Assembly (NCBI GenBank): GCA_015680685.1 | Contig: MNCI01004075.1 | Location: 1 to 64,000, forward strand | Origin: Gnetum montanum | Lineage: Eukaryota > Streptophyta > Gnetopsida > Gnetales > Gnetaceae | DNA length: 64,000 nt | Direction: 5' to 3' | Made by a program: the position numbers and the translations under genes | Notes under the pieces: model-generated | Databases searched by the model: none | What the model saw: only the letters and a program-made list of their open reading frames with translations | Told to the model about the DNA's origin: nothing | In this document: positions 33,714 to 46,779 of the stretch, one piece after another | Layout of the letters: every line of letters starts with the position of its first letter | How positions within the stretch are numbered: position 1 is the stretch's first letter

Positions 33714-34660
33714 TGATGTCTAAAAACATTGGTGGTTAGAACACTGAGAGGTTGGCAGGTGTATAGCCTAACCTAGAATCCATGCAAGGATCATGCTAGG
33801 AAACGAAAAAAGAGGTTCTTACATAATGTTAAAATGTTTGTGTGTGAGAGGGGTTTATACTACGTTACATATGAACACCAAGATCGACCAAGCTAGAGTG
33901 TAGCAGGATGTCCTAGCCTAAGTATAGTAATATGAACATGCAAATAAATAAAAAATAGTGGAAGAATGTAAGAGTTATGCCTAATAACAAAGAAAATGCT
34001 CAAGAAAATGGAATAGGATTTAAGAGAAAAATGTGAACCACCCTAAATTGTGAGCTTAGTTATTGCTAGAAAAGAGGTGAGAATGGTACATGGTGTATAG
34101 GCAGGCACAATCGTAGTGTAGCAGTGTAGTCACTATCTCTATGATGCCTAGGATATGCAGTTGATGGCTACCATGGGAACAAAACCTACTAGGTTGGCTG
34201 TCACCATGTTCTATGAGTGTAATGGTGGATTGCATTTTGAGTGGTGCTAAGGTGCAAAGTGTCAGATTCTTAGGTGCGAGAATGCCAAGGATGCTTAGAA
34301 AGTCAAAATGTCCAATGCTCTTTTGATATGCCAACGACTAAAATGCTAACCACAAGGGTATTTATAGGGCTACATTTAGCATGAAATGTGGATTAAGTGC
34401 CATGTGAAATGAGGGTTAGCATGAAATGTAGATCAAGTGACACATGGTAATGAGGCTCAAATGGGGTTACACTAAACTTTGCTATACTCCCATGGGAGTA
34501 TCAAAGTGTTTCACTTAAAAGAACTACAACAGGTCCGTAGAGATTGCTAAACTATGACTATACTACCAAGACATCATCTATCAATATTTGAAAGACTACA
34601 ATGTACCTATAAACAATGCATAACAATGTAACTTGGAGGCTATGCTCCAGGACTACATGG
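33714..34660 (-). mobile_element. Truncated 5' LTR (LTR B)
   Basis: Aligns with the first 945 bp of LTR A and with LTR C, starting TGATGTCTAAAAACATTGG. The similarity stops at about 34660, just where LTR A would continue with AGGATTATGTCTTCCC. A different LTR begins immediately. In its own orientation (minus), the U3 half is missing, so this LTR could not promote transcription. Confidence 0.7.
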
Positions 34661-34661
34661 G

Positions 34662-36412
34662 GGATACTTTCCTCCACTTAGACTTTAGTGTATGTGGAGT
34701 TACCATACACAATATTAGCAAGTAGGGGTTTGGGGTGGTAACATTGGGTTTTATGGATTTTTAATACCAAAACCTATAAAACCTAATCAAAAACCATCAT
34801 TGTATCAATCAAGATAGTGGAGGAGAGCCTTGGCATCCATTGATGTAGCTGATCTTGTGGAATCTCAATGTTAAAGCTTCACATTCTTTCCTTGGCTAGC
34901 ATTGGGGCTCTAATCCCTTCAAATTTCAATTGTTCTCTCAAGTTTGAGCATCACCATGAAGAAAAATATAAATAACCCAAAAATATAAGCATTATGTGAG
35001 GCTAAGGATCTCTACCTTTCCCAAGGCCATTTCCATCTAAGGAACCTCCTCATCAATTTAAAGGTAGACCATTCTTTGCATTTCTCATAGTGTTCTAGCC
35101 ATTTTTGTTGTTTTTTCTAGGTGGTAATAGGACATTTTCTCAAATTTAGTTAAAAATAGTTGATAAAATTGAATTTTAGTGAAATCTCATGTCATATTTG
35201 GGCCATTTCCATGTGGATCTAGAGTTATTTTGCTATTTTCACCTTGGTAAATAAGATTTTTGAAATTATGCTTGCTTTTCAAGTGCTTTTCCTAGAAATC
35301 TCATGTTGAGGTCATTTTTCTTAGATCTAGGGCAAGGAGTCATTAAAATTAAATTCTAATGGAATCCTATGCCCTTATTTTGGTACAGTTTGTGATTGGT
35401 TGATGTTTTTTGGCTATTTTTGCTATAATCTATTGCTACATATTGTCAAATTTGTGTTTTTAACTACTTTTTTTTCAAAAAAGAAAGTTATGTTGTGTAT
35501 TTTTTATTAGAAAATGGCTTAATTTTTTCAAACATTAATGTCTTTGGTTTTCAGTGTCATATTTAATCTTTGAAATGGCTATGGTCATGTTTAATTTGGA
35601 GTCATATCGATAAAGTTATGACTATTTTAGTTTGGTTGTTCAATTAGGGGTTTGTGCTATTTTTCAAATTTTCATCAGTATTAATGAATTGTTACTAAAA
35701 CCAAGATTGGGGTTTTGAATTTTGATTCCACATGGTGCATATAGCTTGATTTACACTTTCAAATGGTGGTGGAATCACTCTATTTGGAGCTTGAATGAAC
35801 TTTTAGTAAACTATTTCCTAACCTTGCAGGAATGGGGGTTGATGGTAGTGGCTACGGTTTTGCTATTTATGGCTATGTTTCTTGCAAGAATGGTTACATG
35901 ATTTTTGGTAGCAATGCTCATTAGTATAAATTTCATGATTTCAGCATTCCTTCCATGGTGTAATCACTAAAATTAGGGCTAAGATGAAATTCTTATGAAT
36001 TTTGTAATAAGGTTGTGTTGATTAGTCTAAATTTTCTTGTAGCACTTTATCCCTTTGAGGATGGATGTGGTTGTTATAGTTGGAGTTGTCAACCTCCATG
36101 CCCTTGGGGATTTTCTTTTGTAAATTATGTTGTGAATTTTTTTCTATGTTTTTTGAAGAAAAATCATTTTTACTATTTTTAGTAAGTTTCTTACTTATTC
36201 TTTTTAGGGTTGCTTTTTCTATGTTTTGAGGCTTTTCTAAAGTACTGCATGTTTTGAACTAAGGCATAATTTTGGTTGTGATGTTTTTGTCATGATAAAT
36301 TTGGCTATAATTTCCAATCTAAAAATGGTTATAATAATATATTTATTCATTTTTGAATTTTCTTAACCAAATTTGAATCAACATCTTAGAGCTTTTATGG
36401 AGGTAAGTTTCA
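34662..36412 (-). mobile_element. 3' LTR of the second X-bearing element (LTR D)
   Basis: About 1.75 kb, shared with 58901-60592 in inverted orientation (for example CTTAGACTTTAGT and ATTAGCAAGTAGGG at the outer end). At the inner end, TTTCACCCCCAACTAGG reads on the minus strand as a purine tract GTTGGGGG followed by TGAAAC, a polypurine tract directly before an LTR start. It is unrelated in most of its length to LTRs A-C. It contains no coding. Confidence 0.65.
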
Positions 36413-36421
36413 CCCCCAACT
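36413..36421 (-). promoter_or_regulatory. Polypurine tract beside LTR D
   Basis: The minus strand reads AGTTGGGGG immediately before TGAAAC. The corresponding site of the inverted copy at 58895-58901 is mutated (AGTTGGGG then CTAAAA). Confidence 0.55.
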
Positions 36422-36429
36422 AGGATGTG

Positions 36430-39400
36430 TAAAATTTGTTAAGAAATTCCATGTGTTAAAATGTTATGTTAATATCTTTTTTCTCATATACTTTCCTCCT
36501 TTTATGGTTTTACTCAAGCTAGTGTTCATTGTGGTTGAGCTTGTTGGCATTCTCTACTATCTTGGTCAACCTACAGACCATACCCCTCTTCCTAACTTGG
36601 CATTGGAGAGGACATCAGTGTGGTTCCATCTAAGACCTAGGGACTTCCTTACCTACCTAGTCTAGCACCTGAGTGTGATGATGTGGTCACACTTGTCTAA
36701 GGAGGTGGCCTCAATCATCATGAAGACTTTGCTACTTGGGTTTGCATGCTTGATTGCTTAGTTTATAACCGATGAACTAGAGACTTGAGTAGTAGGAGAG
36801 CTAGTGGATTTCATTAGTCCATGATACCTTTTAAATATATAGACCATGCTAGAGACTCTAATGTTGGCACAAAGGGTCCACTCTTTGTTCTAGAATCCTC
36901 TTGGAACTATGTACCAATTCTAGGGGTAAGCATGACTATTATAGGTTTTAATATTTTGGTTCTATCTAGTTTAGTCTTCTCTCCTCTAACTTGTTGGTTT
37001 CACACATATCTTGTAGGTATATAGTCAATGATCAAAGTTTGATCAAGAATGATCCAACCTTGGTAGTAGCCCATACGATATTGAATGAATTCACCAAGCG
37101 CCCTAAGATTAGATATGTTTTTCTTGAATAGCTAAGAGGGGATTTTGATGAATATCCAACTAGACTTAATGCTATTTATAAAATGTGTGTGGCTACTAAA
37201 GTAGCACATAGCTAATGGACGGCCCATAAGGATATTAGAGATATGGGTATTACCATTGGCACCTCCACATAAGCCTCTCCAAGAAAGAAGAATAAGAGTA
37301 AGATATCATGTATATTGTTACATTAAATATTTTATGGTTACTTAGGCTTTAATTTTCTTATATCTAAAACATAGTTGTATTGATTCCAAACACTTTTATT
37401 TTGCTTATAGGGCCATCCACATCTATATATGTTATCATATCCCTCATCAAACATTCTACAAAGAATCTCATTCTAATGTTTGATGAGGTGGGTCTAGCAT
37501 AGGAATGGTTAAGGAGAAATGCATCTAAAAACATTCAAGCAAACATTTCTCATGCAAGTTTTCTTGAGATATTCATGATGCCCAACCATGTGATTCCTTC
37601 TGTAGTGATGTTGAACATCATTGATTCTTTTGATGAAAAACTTGATGTGTTCTCCACCATAATACAAGGCTTATCCATTACTATTTCCATTGATGTCTCT
37701 AACTTTCATGCCTTGTTTAGTGTTCTCGTTGATGGGATGATAGTTGCCACCATACTAATGAAGGAGGTAGGCCATTGTGTAATGGTTGAGAAATGGCTTG
37801 GTGCTACCAAGGGCCACTCTAGTCTTTCTTGCAGTAGCTTTATGAACCCTACCACAAAATATTCTTATCCCTTGTTTATACCTAGTGTATTTAGGTAATT
37901 GACATTGCATAGGGATGGACCTTTAAGAAAGTTACAATGGAGGAGACTCATTTTAACTAGGTTTCTTTCTTGGTTGTGAGCCTCAAAGAGAAAATCCTTA
38001 AAATTCACATAGACTCTTCCAAAATAGTCCACATGCAGCATGCATTTTTTTCAAGCTATTTGAAGAGATTTGCAAATTTTTTGGTGGTGAAGAGAGGTGG
38101 ATCATCGATGCACCAAGATCCATGGCAACTCTCCAAGCCTTGGATAAAGCATATTTATCAAACCATGAGGGCCCAAAACCCATCAAAAGTTATGGGAGAT
38201 TCACTATCCATGACCAGCAAGGATCTTGATATGAGTATGTATGAATTCCTTGGCAGCATGCGGGAGGTACCTCTAACATTTCAAGAAAACATTAATAGGG
38301 TCCAATGATTGTTTGAAAAAGACACTAAAGTAGTCATGTCTAATTTAAATAGGCCTACAGAGGAGGAACCACCTACAATAGAGCCATCCTCCAAGAAAAA
38401 GAATTTCTTTAAGATCTCATGCTTAGATCAGGTAGTCACAGATATACTTTACTATGTTTTATTTTCCTTTTTTATTTATCTTTCTGGTTATTTTTTTTAT
38501 GTCTATTAATTTTATTCTATCTAATAGTTTATGGCTATAGATCAACCATAAAATGTAGAAGCCCAAGTTGTTGCTATTGAAGAAGAACAAAGGCACGTAG
38601 TGGAGGCACATAAGCATGTTGAAGAGGAAGAGCAGAGGCATAGGGTGATGGTAGAGGATGAACAAAGGCATGTAAAGGAGGCACTCTTACAATAAAATAT
38701 GGGTGATCTTGATGCCTTGGCTGGTGGGTCATTGCCTAGGACATCTCTGATCAAAATTCCTAATGATGATGAAGATGATCATGAGAATGAAGTGGAGAGC
38801 ATAGGTATGCTTATGTTCTACTTGTTATTGTCTAATTTTTGATGTTTGGTTTTAGAGGTCTTACTTATCCAACAATTTTTATGCTTATTTTAGTTCTTGA
38901 GAGAATAGAAAACGCCCCTATACTTAAGTTTTGCATGAAACCATGGGTAGAGGTCTTGGACAAGATAGAATTCATGCATGAAATGACAAAGGCCATCATT
39001 GGTCAGTTGCAACAAGTTGCACCTAAAATTGGTAAGCACTATGTTTTGCTATGCCTTAGTCATTTTCAATGAGATGTATTTTATGCTATTGCTATATTGT
39101 ATATTGAGTTTAGGATTATTATTTTTATTTTTTTAGTGTCATCAGTCACATGGGATCTAGCCCAAGACATGGGATTTGACTCCTGTCTAAACTTCCTTCT
39201 GACACCACACATGTCCCCTTGAGGCTTCACAAAATTACCACTAATCTAGAAGTTTCATGTGGTAAAGCTTCATGGAAGATCCAAAGGTCTAATGAATGCA
39301 TATGAGAGTAGGTTATGGCATTAAAGAAGAATAATAAAAGGCAAGTTGAGAGGATCTAGGATCTTGAGCATAAGGCTTACATGGATACCCAAGTGGAGAA

Positions 39401-40178
39401 CTTATGGACCTTACAAACCAAGGAGATCATGTGGGCCCACTACTAACATACTATCCATGAGAATATTTCTCTTTCTTGGGAGTTTCATGAACAACAAATG
39501 AAGATTGAATTTATCTCTCAAAAGGCATAGGATTGGAAGGTTATTTTTCCTAGGTCCTAGAGTGGGATAAGACCTAAAGCTACTACAAGCACAAGTATAA
39601 GGTTGATTGAGATGCCTATTAGAAATAGTTGGAAAAAGAGATAACAGAATGGAAAAAGAGAAAGATGTTTATTCAAAGAATTCAAGCTAAGAGTGCTTTC
39701 AACCTTTTTGAAAGCACTCTGATAGTTGTTGAGTCTCCTAATACATAGATTACCATAGCTACAAATGAGCTTTCTATGGCTACTATCTCATAGGACCCAT
39801 CAACATGGATGGTTGTGGATAGAACCAAGACTCTCATGAGCATCAATTTAAGAAACATTGACTAGGCTAATATGATAGAAGACTAGATTCTCCAATGTTT
39901 GAAGATTTTCCTTCATCATCTTCCCCAAGAGCCGAAATATTCACAAGTATGATTACCTTTATATTTTGCAATTTTTTAGTTTTTCCTTTTATCTTTATGT
40001 TTTTTTGTTTTTCCAAGTTCATGTTACAATTTTGGTTATTATGATCACTACCTAGTTTTGTGTTACTATCTTATGGGAATTTTATGATGTCGGTGGCCTT
40101 AGTGGTGTAGTTGATGACTATGATGATGCACCACCTCCTCCTCCCCTAGATTCCCCTTTGGCACCATTAGATTTTTGA
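36430..40178 (+). pseudogene. Antisense multi-exon gene X, copy 2
   Basis: Unnamed family, same order of blocks as copy 1. Visible parts: VELVGILYYLGQP (36530), IIDSFDEKLDVF (37620), VEKWLGATKGHSS (37790), KPWIKHIYQTMRAQNP (38140), a charged coiled-coil-like stretch rich in E, Q, R and H (38530-38690), IPNDDEDDHENEVESIG (38755-38808), then FCMKPWVEVLDKIEFMHEM (38930-38985). Introns are suggested at 38434, 38812-38880 and 39031-39140; the last donor AAAATTG|GTAAGC aligns with CATTG|GTATGT of copy 1. The final exon encodes GGLSGVVDDYDD and a proline run and ends at TGA 40176. Numerous stops and frameshifts. Gag and protease of the same element lie downstream on the opposite strand. Confidence 0.7.
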
Positions 40179-40539
40179 TGTGATAGTCTTTATTAATTAT
40201 TGTGTGGCTTATGCTAGCCAACACTTGAGTTGTAAACATTTCATTATTTATGATTGATAGTTTTAACATTTATGTCAAACAATGTGACCATGGATATGTT
40301 ATTTTATTTTAAAATGTTTTAAGTTTCTAGCTTTTGGTTTTGGTTTTAGTTATATATGCTATTGATTGCTTTATCATTTTAAGGTTCTAAGGTTACAAGT
40401 GTTGAAAAATATTTATGGCAAATCTGGCTACATTAGCTATGGCAAGAACTATAAGATTTTGAATAGAGAAGGGTTACATGCCATTTTTTTAGTCTTTTTT
40501 AATAAAAGAAAAGGCATGAAAAGCTATACATTTATCACC

Positions 40540-40740
40540 AATTTAAGGCCATGGTGGGCTATGATGCTAATTTAGAGTTTTAGGGGACTGTAATGCTAGT
40601 TTCAAGTCATAGTAGACTATAATGCCAGTTTAAAGTCTTAGTAGACTGTGATGCCAATTTAAGGCCTTTGCAAGCCATAATGGTGGTTTAAGGCCTCAAA
40701 AAGTCATGGGTTTGCTAGTTTTAGGCCATGTTGGGCCCTC
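40540..40740. repeat. 29-bp minisatellite between gene X copy 2 and protease
   Basis: About seven units of the type AATTTAAGGCCATGGTGGGC followed by TATGATGCT. It is the best-preserved array of this family besides 10691-11000 and stands in the same place as the one at 26310. Confidence 0.85.
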
Positions 40741-41249
40741 AAAATTTTATTTTTTTGGTAAAAGTTTTGTTTTTCAAATTTTTATAATTTTCTTTAACTT
40801 TACAATTTTTTTAGTAAAGGTTTTTGTTTTTATCATGTATAAAAATAATGGAAAAGAAAGGCTATAATAAATAAGTAAAATACAAATGAAATTATAAATC
40901 TAGACTACTTGCATTAAGAGTAAAATAAAATGCATAAATAAGCATAACAAATTGACAAAGAGAGGCTAAGTTACATGGCTATTGGCTATATGGTTATAGG
41001 GACATGCTGTGGAAGGGTCATGGGGTACTTCACTTGTATAGACTCTTCCTAATTTTTAAAAGATTACAAAATGAGTAAGGTCTACTCTAAAAAAGTTTGT
41101 ATTTTCCATCACCTTCACTAATTTTGTCAAATGGGGAGTTCATCCCATGATGCACCTTGCTATCCATTGTTGTTGTTATTGGTTTTCTACTCTTCCTTGG
41201 GTTCTTATATTTCATGACTAGGAGTTCCTTCTTAGAACTCCACTTCAGA
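40741..41249. other. AT-rich spacer before protease
   Basis: T-rich, then A-rich sequence with phrases similar to 26460-26640 (AAATAAGTAAAATACAAATGAA-like). No gene. Confidence 0.5.
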
Positions 41250-41252
41250 ACC

Positions 41253-41990
41253 CTACTCTATGTCCACATTCTTAATAGCTAGAGGCATTGTGTTATCACC
41301 ATGAATGATGATCTCACCTCCCTCATAAGGAAGGTAAATATCTTGGTGGATGGGAGAAGACACAACTTGCAACCAAGCCGACAAAGGTCTTCCTAGGATA
41401 AGGTTAAACCTAGGCATCTCCTCCATCACCAAGAAATTCACAATCATGGGGAATTTCTCACCTGTTACAAAATATAAAGAGATGAATCCCTTGATATATC
41501 CATTAAAATACTTGAGAGTGTCTATCAATGTCTATTGTATTTTCTATGTCAAGCCTAATCATTCAATGATGGTGCATGGGATGACGTTAGTATCTACACC
41601 ATCATCAACATGCACTTGATGCACCTTAAACTATCCTATGAATATGGTTATGAATAGATAAGCCCTATTAATTTTACCATTATGGGGATTAACCTTAATT
41701 TAAGTATCATGAACTGCTAGGGATGTTAACTTCCCTTCCTTGGGTGTGGGAGGAATCATTACTGCATGGATGGATTTCTTGTTTGTGGGTATATCCTCAC
41801 GAATAGAAATAGAAGTCAACATTTTGACTAATGCCTCATGATGTGTGGTAGAAGTCATGAGTAGGTCATACAAACTCAAAGTAGTGTTCTTTTGCTTAAG
41901 AGATTATCTAACCTAATCTATCACATAAAAGAAGGTTTTGTTGTTGAGTGCAAGCTTATCACCCTAGTTATGCTTCACTTCCTCCTTGCA
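41253..41990 (-). pseudogene. Tat-like gypsy protease region, second element
   Basis: Minus strand. The active-site region reads HVDDGVDTNVIPCTIIE (41610-41570), keeping the DDG triad that the copy at 27.2 kb has lost. A stop follows, then an open segment of 91 codons containing FNLILGRPLSAWL and PSHQ-like SSPIHQDIYLPYEGGEIII, the conserved end of Tat-type proteases. Further upstream (41900-41770) is a diverged pre-protease segment. Stops still prevent expression. Confidence 0.82.
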
Positions 41991-44375
41991 TCCAAAAATG
42001 CATAATTTAGTCTTAGGTTATGGTTTTTGGAGCTTCTCCTTGTTCTTTTTTCCATGAGCTTTGGGATTCTCCTATGGTTTGTTGTTTGGAGTAGGTTGAA
42101 TAGACGAGGTCATGGGTATCGCGAATATGGAAGTGGGCTTTTATGGGGCAACTTCCTTCTGTGCCTCCATCAGCTTATCACTCTTATTGTTGGGCTTTTT
42201 TTTTCACTTATTCTTTTGCTTTATTGGAGCCTTTTGTTTGTCAATTATTTTTTGTGAGGAAGATGAAATAGCATTAGCCACCAAAGGAGGTTGTTGGGAA
42301 GTTTTATCAATTTTTGAGGCTATGGCTAGTTGGGCTATGATGTGTTCAGATACCCTAATGATAAATGATTTCCTAGGAGGCACTTGTGATGGCACCCTTA
42401 TAAAAAAAGGGGATCTTAACCAAGTGGAAGCTAAAGAAGCCCTTTCATCATAAGGACGTATGTGAATCACAAATGGTTCCCTTGAGGATCTTCAAGTATT
42501 ATCTACATTGAATTCCAATATGATATATGTAGTGTTGTTAGTGTTCAATGGGTCTTTGTACACCTACATCAATTGATTTTGAGTTCAAACAAGATTGGAT
42601 ATACTTAGAACAAGCTCTTCGCTATCTATCCTCTTCTACAAGTCATCCTTTAGTGTAAGGTAGCAGTCTATGTCATGATTGGGTAGTTGGTGATAGTGAC
42701 AAGAGGGATCTATCTTGAAGTATTTAGGTAGTAGTGGTTCATCTTATGTTGCTCTAGTAGGGTCCTTGGCTATTTCATAAAAGCTATCATGCTTCTTTTA
42801 GGAAGTTTTGGACAACTATTTGTATTGGAAGCATCCAATTTTCAATAGTTGATCTAAAAAATTTGATGGTTTTAATAGTAGTGTAATGCATTTAGACCTA
42901 TCATTTCTTTCAAAATTCAGTTTGGTCATTGCCAATGCAGTGGCTTGAAAGGCCAAAGGCTAGTTTTCATAGTTATTATTGGTGGGGATCTTGGGTGGAT
43001 TGATCCATGGCCCCTACCTAGTGGTCTTGGCCTCTACGGTTACTACAGTCATATTGTTATGTTTGCCTTTCTCCTTATCTTTTTGCCTATGTTGGTTTTT
43101 GTATGTTATGTATGATAGATTATGATAGGCCTTTGCAGCATCTTCTATATTCTTGGTTTTGGGAAATGCCTAGCTATGTGACCATGGGTCAAGGTAGTAA
43201 AGTTTAAACTTGATAAAATCATTAACCATCCTCTTAAATATATCCAAGAGGTGAGTTTTGGCTATGGGCTTTGGTATGTTATTTAGAAGTTCATTCTATT
43301 GTTGGATGAACTTCTGTATGGGCTCAAGGAGTCCCTGCTTGACCTTCATGAGCAGGTCAAGCATGGTGTCAAGCTTCAAGTTATACTTGAAGTGATTTAC
43401 AAGCCAAGCTATTAAGTCTTAAAGGAAGGATATATATCCTATAGGTAAATTTTGATACCAATCAAGCACTTTCTAAGTCAAGGACATAGGAGAAATCCTG
43501 ATGCTAGTATGAGGCCATTGTTCTAATAGCAAGCACCTAAATATAAAAGTTATAATGTGAGCATTATGGTTACCCTCTCCATTTTATTTGGTCAACTAGG
43601 GAACAGGGACACCAAGAGGAAGTTTCAAATGTGAGACCACAAGACTGAAAGGATCATCCTAGTAGAAGTCCATGATCTTTACACTTTGGGATGTAGAGGT
43701 TTTGAGCCTCTTTAACTCCTCTTCCAAGTCCTAGATCAAGTAGAAGGCTTGGTTTGGGCCCTATGGTGGTCTTGTTGGCTGTGAGGCCTACACATATGGT
43801 TGTGGTATTTGTTGTGAGGCTTGTTTCCTCGCTATAGATTATATGATAGAAGGAAGGGCTATGTTATGTTCATCACTTATGGGCCAAACAAAGAAAAAGA
43901 TGTTTGTGCTAATACTTGAGACACAAATAGGATAAAAGGGGTATGTGACCCTTGTGTTTCTTGGGAACTCATAACAGGTCCCATGTGTGTAATTAGCAGA
44001 TTTGTAGTAGTAAAATCCATCATTGATGATTTTATCTATCAATACTATGTTCTAAATGGCATCAATGTGTTGTGATTTGTTGTTTGTGACAATGTCTGAG
44101 TTTGATGAGTGGTTATAACAAATGTGGGATCCACTGTAGTAGGGTAGGAAGTAGTGGAAGACGATGGCATCATGCCCATGGAAAAAACAAAAGCATTGGA
44201 GAAAGGTTTTATAACCTTGGGGGATGTTTGTTGGAATAGTCCTTCTAGGATGTCTTCAGGCTTAGATTCTACCTTAAATTCATCCTCCTCTTTCTATTAT
44301 TCCTCAAAGCTATGCTTGTCATCTTCTTCTTGGAAATATACAATGAATTCCTATGTGATATGTCCAAGATTTTAA
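41991..44375 (-). pseudogene. Tat-like gypsy gag, second element
   Basis: Minus strand, collinear with the gag at 27.6-30.2 kb. The core reads NGEGNHNAH near 43590-43565, LDWYQNLPIGYISFL near 43460, KVKQGLLEPIQKFIQQ near 43330, and CHYHQLPNHDIDCYLTLKDD near 42700-42640, a better-kept zinc-knuckle-like motif than in the first copy. A 3' portion of 88 codons (42470-42207) is open. The N-terminal part stops at about 44375, where AT-rich DNA of another origin starts, so the 5' end, leader and 5' LTR are missing or displaced. Confidence 0.8.
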
Positions 44376-46770
44376 TTTTAATTATAAGAAATCACTTATA
44401 TATTTCATTGTATCATTAGACATCTCCTAGTGTGATTTTATCAAAATAATGCTTCTACTTGTTGATCTCTATTACTAAAGCAATATCCCAATGAGAAGCT
44501 CTTTGGAATTTCTTGAAAAAATATTGATTCTAAACATTGGGATGATATGGAACAATGTGAAAGTATTCTATATTGATTAGAATCACAAGAGTATTAGCTA
44601 GTTATATGTTTGATGCTTCAAATTTTTAAAAGATAAATCGATAAATTGGTAACATTGGAATCTATGGAGATTAATATTCTTAACTATGATATTATTTAGT
44701 ATTAGTGGAATCTATGACCAATGATATCACTTGCAATTCAAAACATAATCACCTAAAAAAAGCCTATTTTAAGGACAAACAACATCAAAACATCTTCAAA
44801 CCTCAAACATAATACAAAAAGATATTAGAGGCTATAAAAAATCTTAAAAAATAGACATTTAATAAAATTTACTATGACATAAAAGTTAAATTCATGACAT
44901 GAATATCAAAATAACTTGTAAAAAGGACATTCTTAAGGAAACAAAAATAAATAAATACTCTAATGGATTAGATCTAGAATTCAAACATAAAGAACTATGA
45001 AATGCATCAATCATGAATGTTAGTTACAACATTTAAATTCTTTTTGCAACTTGTAATAAATGGGAAATTATTGAAAAAATTTAAGGAAATTGACTTGAAC
45101 CTCATCGAATGAACTTAGTAACATAGATCCAAAGTTGTAAAAATTAGATCCTTAACAGGCAAATATTTCTACTAGAGGAATTGGTGAATACTTGTTATAA
45201 TCATAGATTGAAAACATCAAACACATTTAATTAAATAGCTAAAGTTATAACATTCATTGGAAAAACATAAAACCAACATATGAGAACCATTTTTTTGTGA
45301 AAATGTCAAATAAGAAATGTGAATTGAGAGATTGAGAGAAACTAAGATTTAGTTATTGGAAATTTGTGAGAACAATATGAAAAATGGATGAGAGAATTAT
45401 GAGGATCTTAAATTATTTAGACAAATTAATGCTCTAAAAATATAAGAATAAAAATAGGGATGCACATAATAAATTTAAGGAATCACTAACATACTTCTTC
45501 TTTCCTATTCATCTTCAACTTGAAACAAAGTACATTCATCAATTTTACAATAAAGGAGAGGAATACTTCTTATAGTTTTTGGGGATTTATCTATTTGATG
45601 AGGATTATATGTGGGATTATTGATCGATTAGAAATGTGAAGTATGCACGTGCACTTACATGAAATAACAAATAAACTTCAAACTTTAGAAATTAAAATAT
45701 GACTCTTAATCACTTCTTATGATCCATAACTTTTGAAATCTAAAAACATTACATGACATAAAACATATAATTGCAAGAAACATTGATATTCCATCTGAGG
45801 ATGCATTTCACACTATCTTTATCATAAATTAATACTAAAGTGAAATAAAATAAAATACCAAACACATATGCTAAGATAGTTATAGGATACATAGCATATT
45901 CTTAAATAATAATAGACCAGGCATACTCATCTAATAAAGAGGTACTTTACATAATGCATATTCTTAATTAATAATAGATCAAGGATTTGAATCAAAGAAA
46001 ACTTCAAGGAAAAGGTATATCTAAGATCTAGGTATTACACATTTCTTTGGAGATTGACAAAAAAAATGAACATGGTCTAATATAGAAGAAAAGATTTGCA
46101 TGCATTGCATATAGTAACTTAGGTTGTAACTAGAAGAAAATCAAGAGCATTAAATAAAAAATCACTCTATCATGTAGCAAAAGTGAAGAATAAACATGAA
46201 TAGAATAATACATGTAGCTACCACAAAGAATGAAGGTACCTAGACTAATAATTAAAACTAAATGTAAGTTAGAAAAACATATGGAAATAATAGAGAAATT
46301 TCATAACTTTTATGTAAATAAGTTGAATGACATGGAAAAAGTATGGTAAAAATCCTTTTTAAGAAGAACATATTTAAGAAGAAAACATTAATTAGGGAGA
46401 CTAAAAAAATCCTTTAAAAAACTATGGTAGAACTAATAGAGCTGAAGACATTACTAGAATGTCTTGAAGATGCCTTTCTTAAATGAAATATTGGTAATTA
46501 TCAATGATAAGCCTACAAAGGATTAATAGAAGAAACTTATATAGATGGTAAAAAATAAACAACAATATTTTTATGATTCTATAATGAGATCATTGACATT
46601 GATCTATGTATATGCTAACATCACATATACATGAATTCAAGAATAAAGCCAAAATATTAGCCATAATGCAAGTTGAATCCAAAGTTTAAGAAAATGGTAA
46701 AACTAGAAATTGAAAATAGTCTCAAATTAAATTCATCTATCCTACTATTGATAGTGATGGATGAGCACAC
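44376..46770. other. AT-rich stretch, no recognised coding
   Basis: Very AT-rich with no motif on either strand. It may contain the decayed gag region of the plus-strand pol remnant that follows, but I see no supporting motif. Confidence 0.5.
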
Positions 46771-46779
46771 TTATCATAT

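Noticed and set aside
38542-38754. Cysteine- and serine-rich minus-strand frame of 70 codons
   Set aside because: It is the shadow of the charged coiled-coil-like plus-strand exon of gene X copy 2; the inverted copy at 56556-56777 gives the same artefact.
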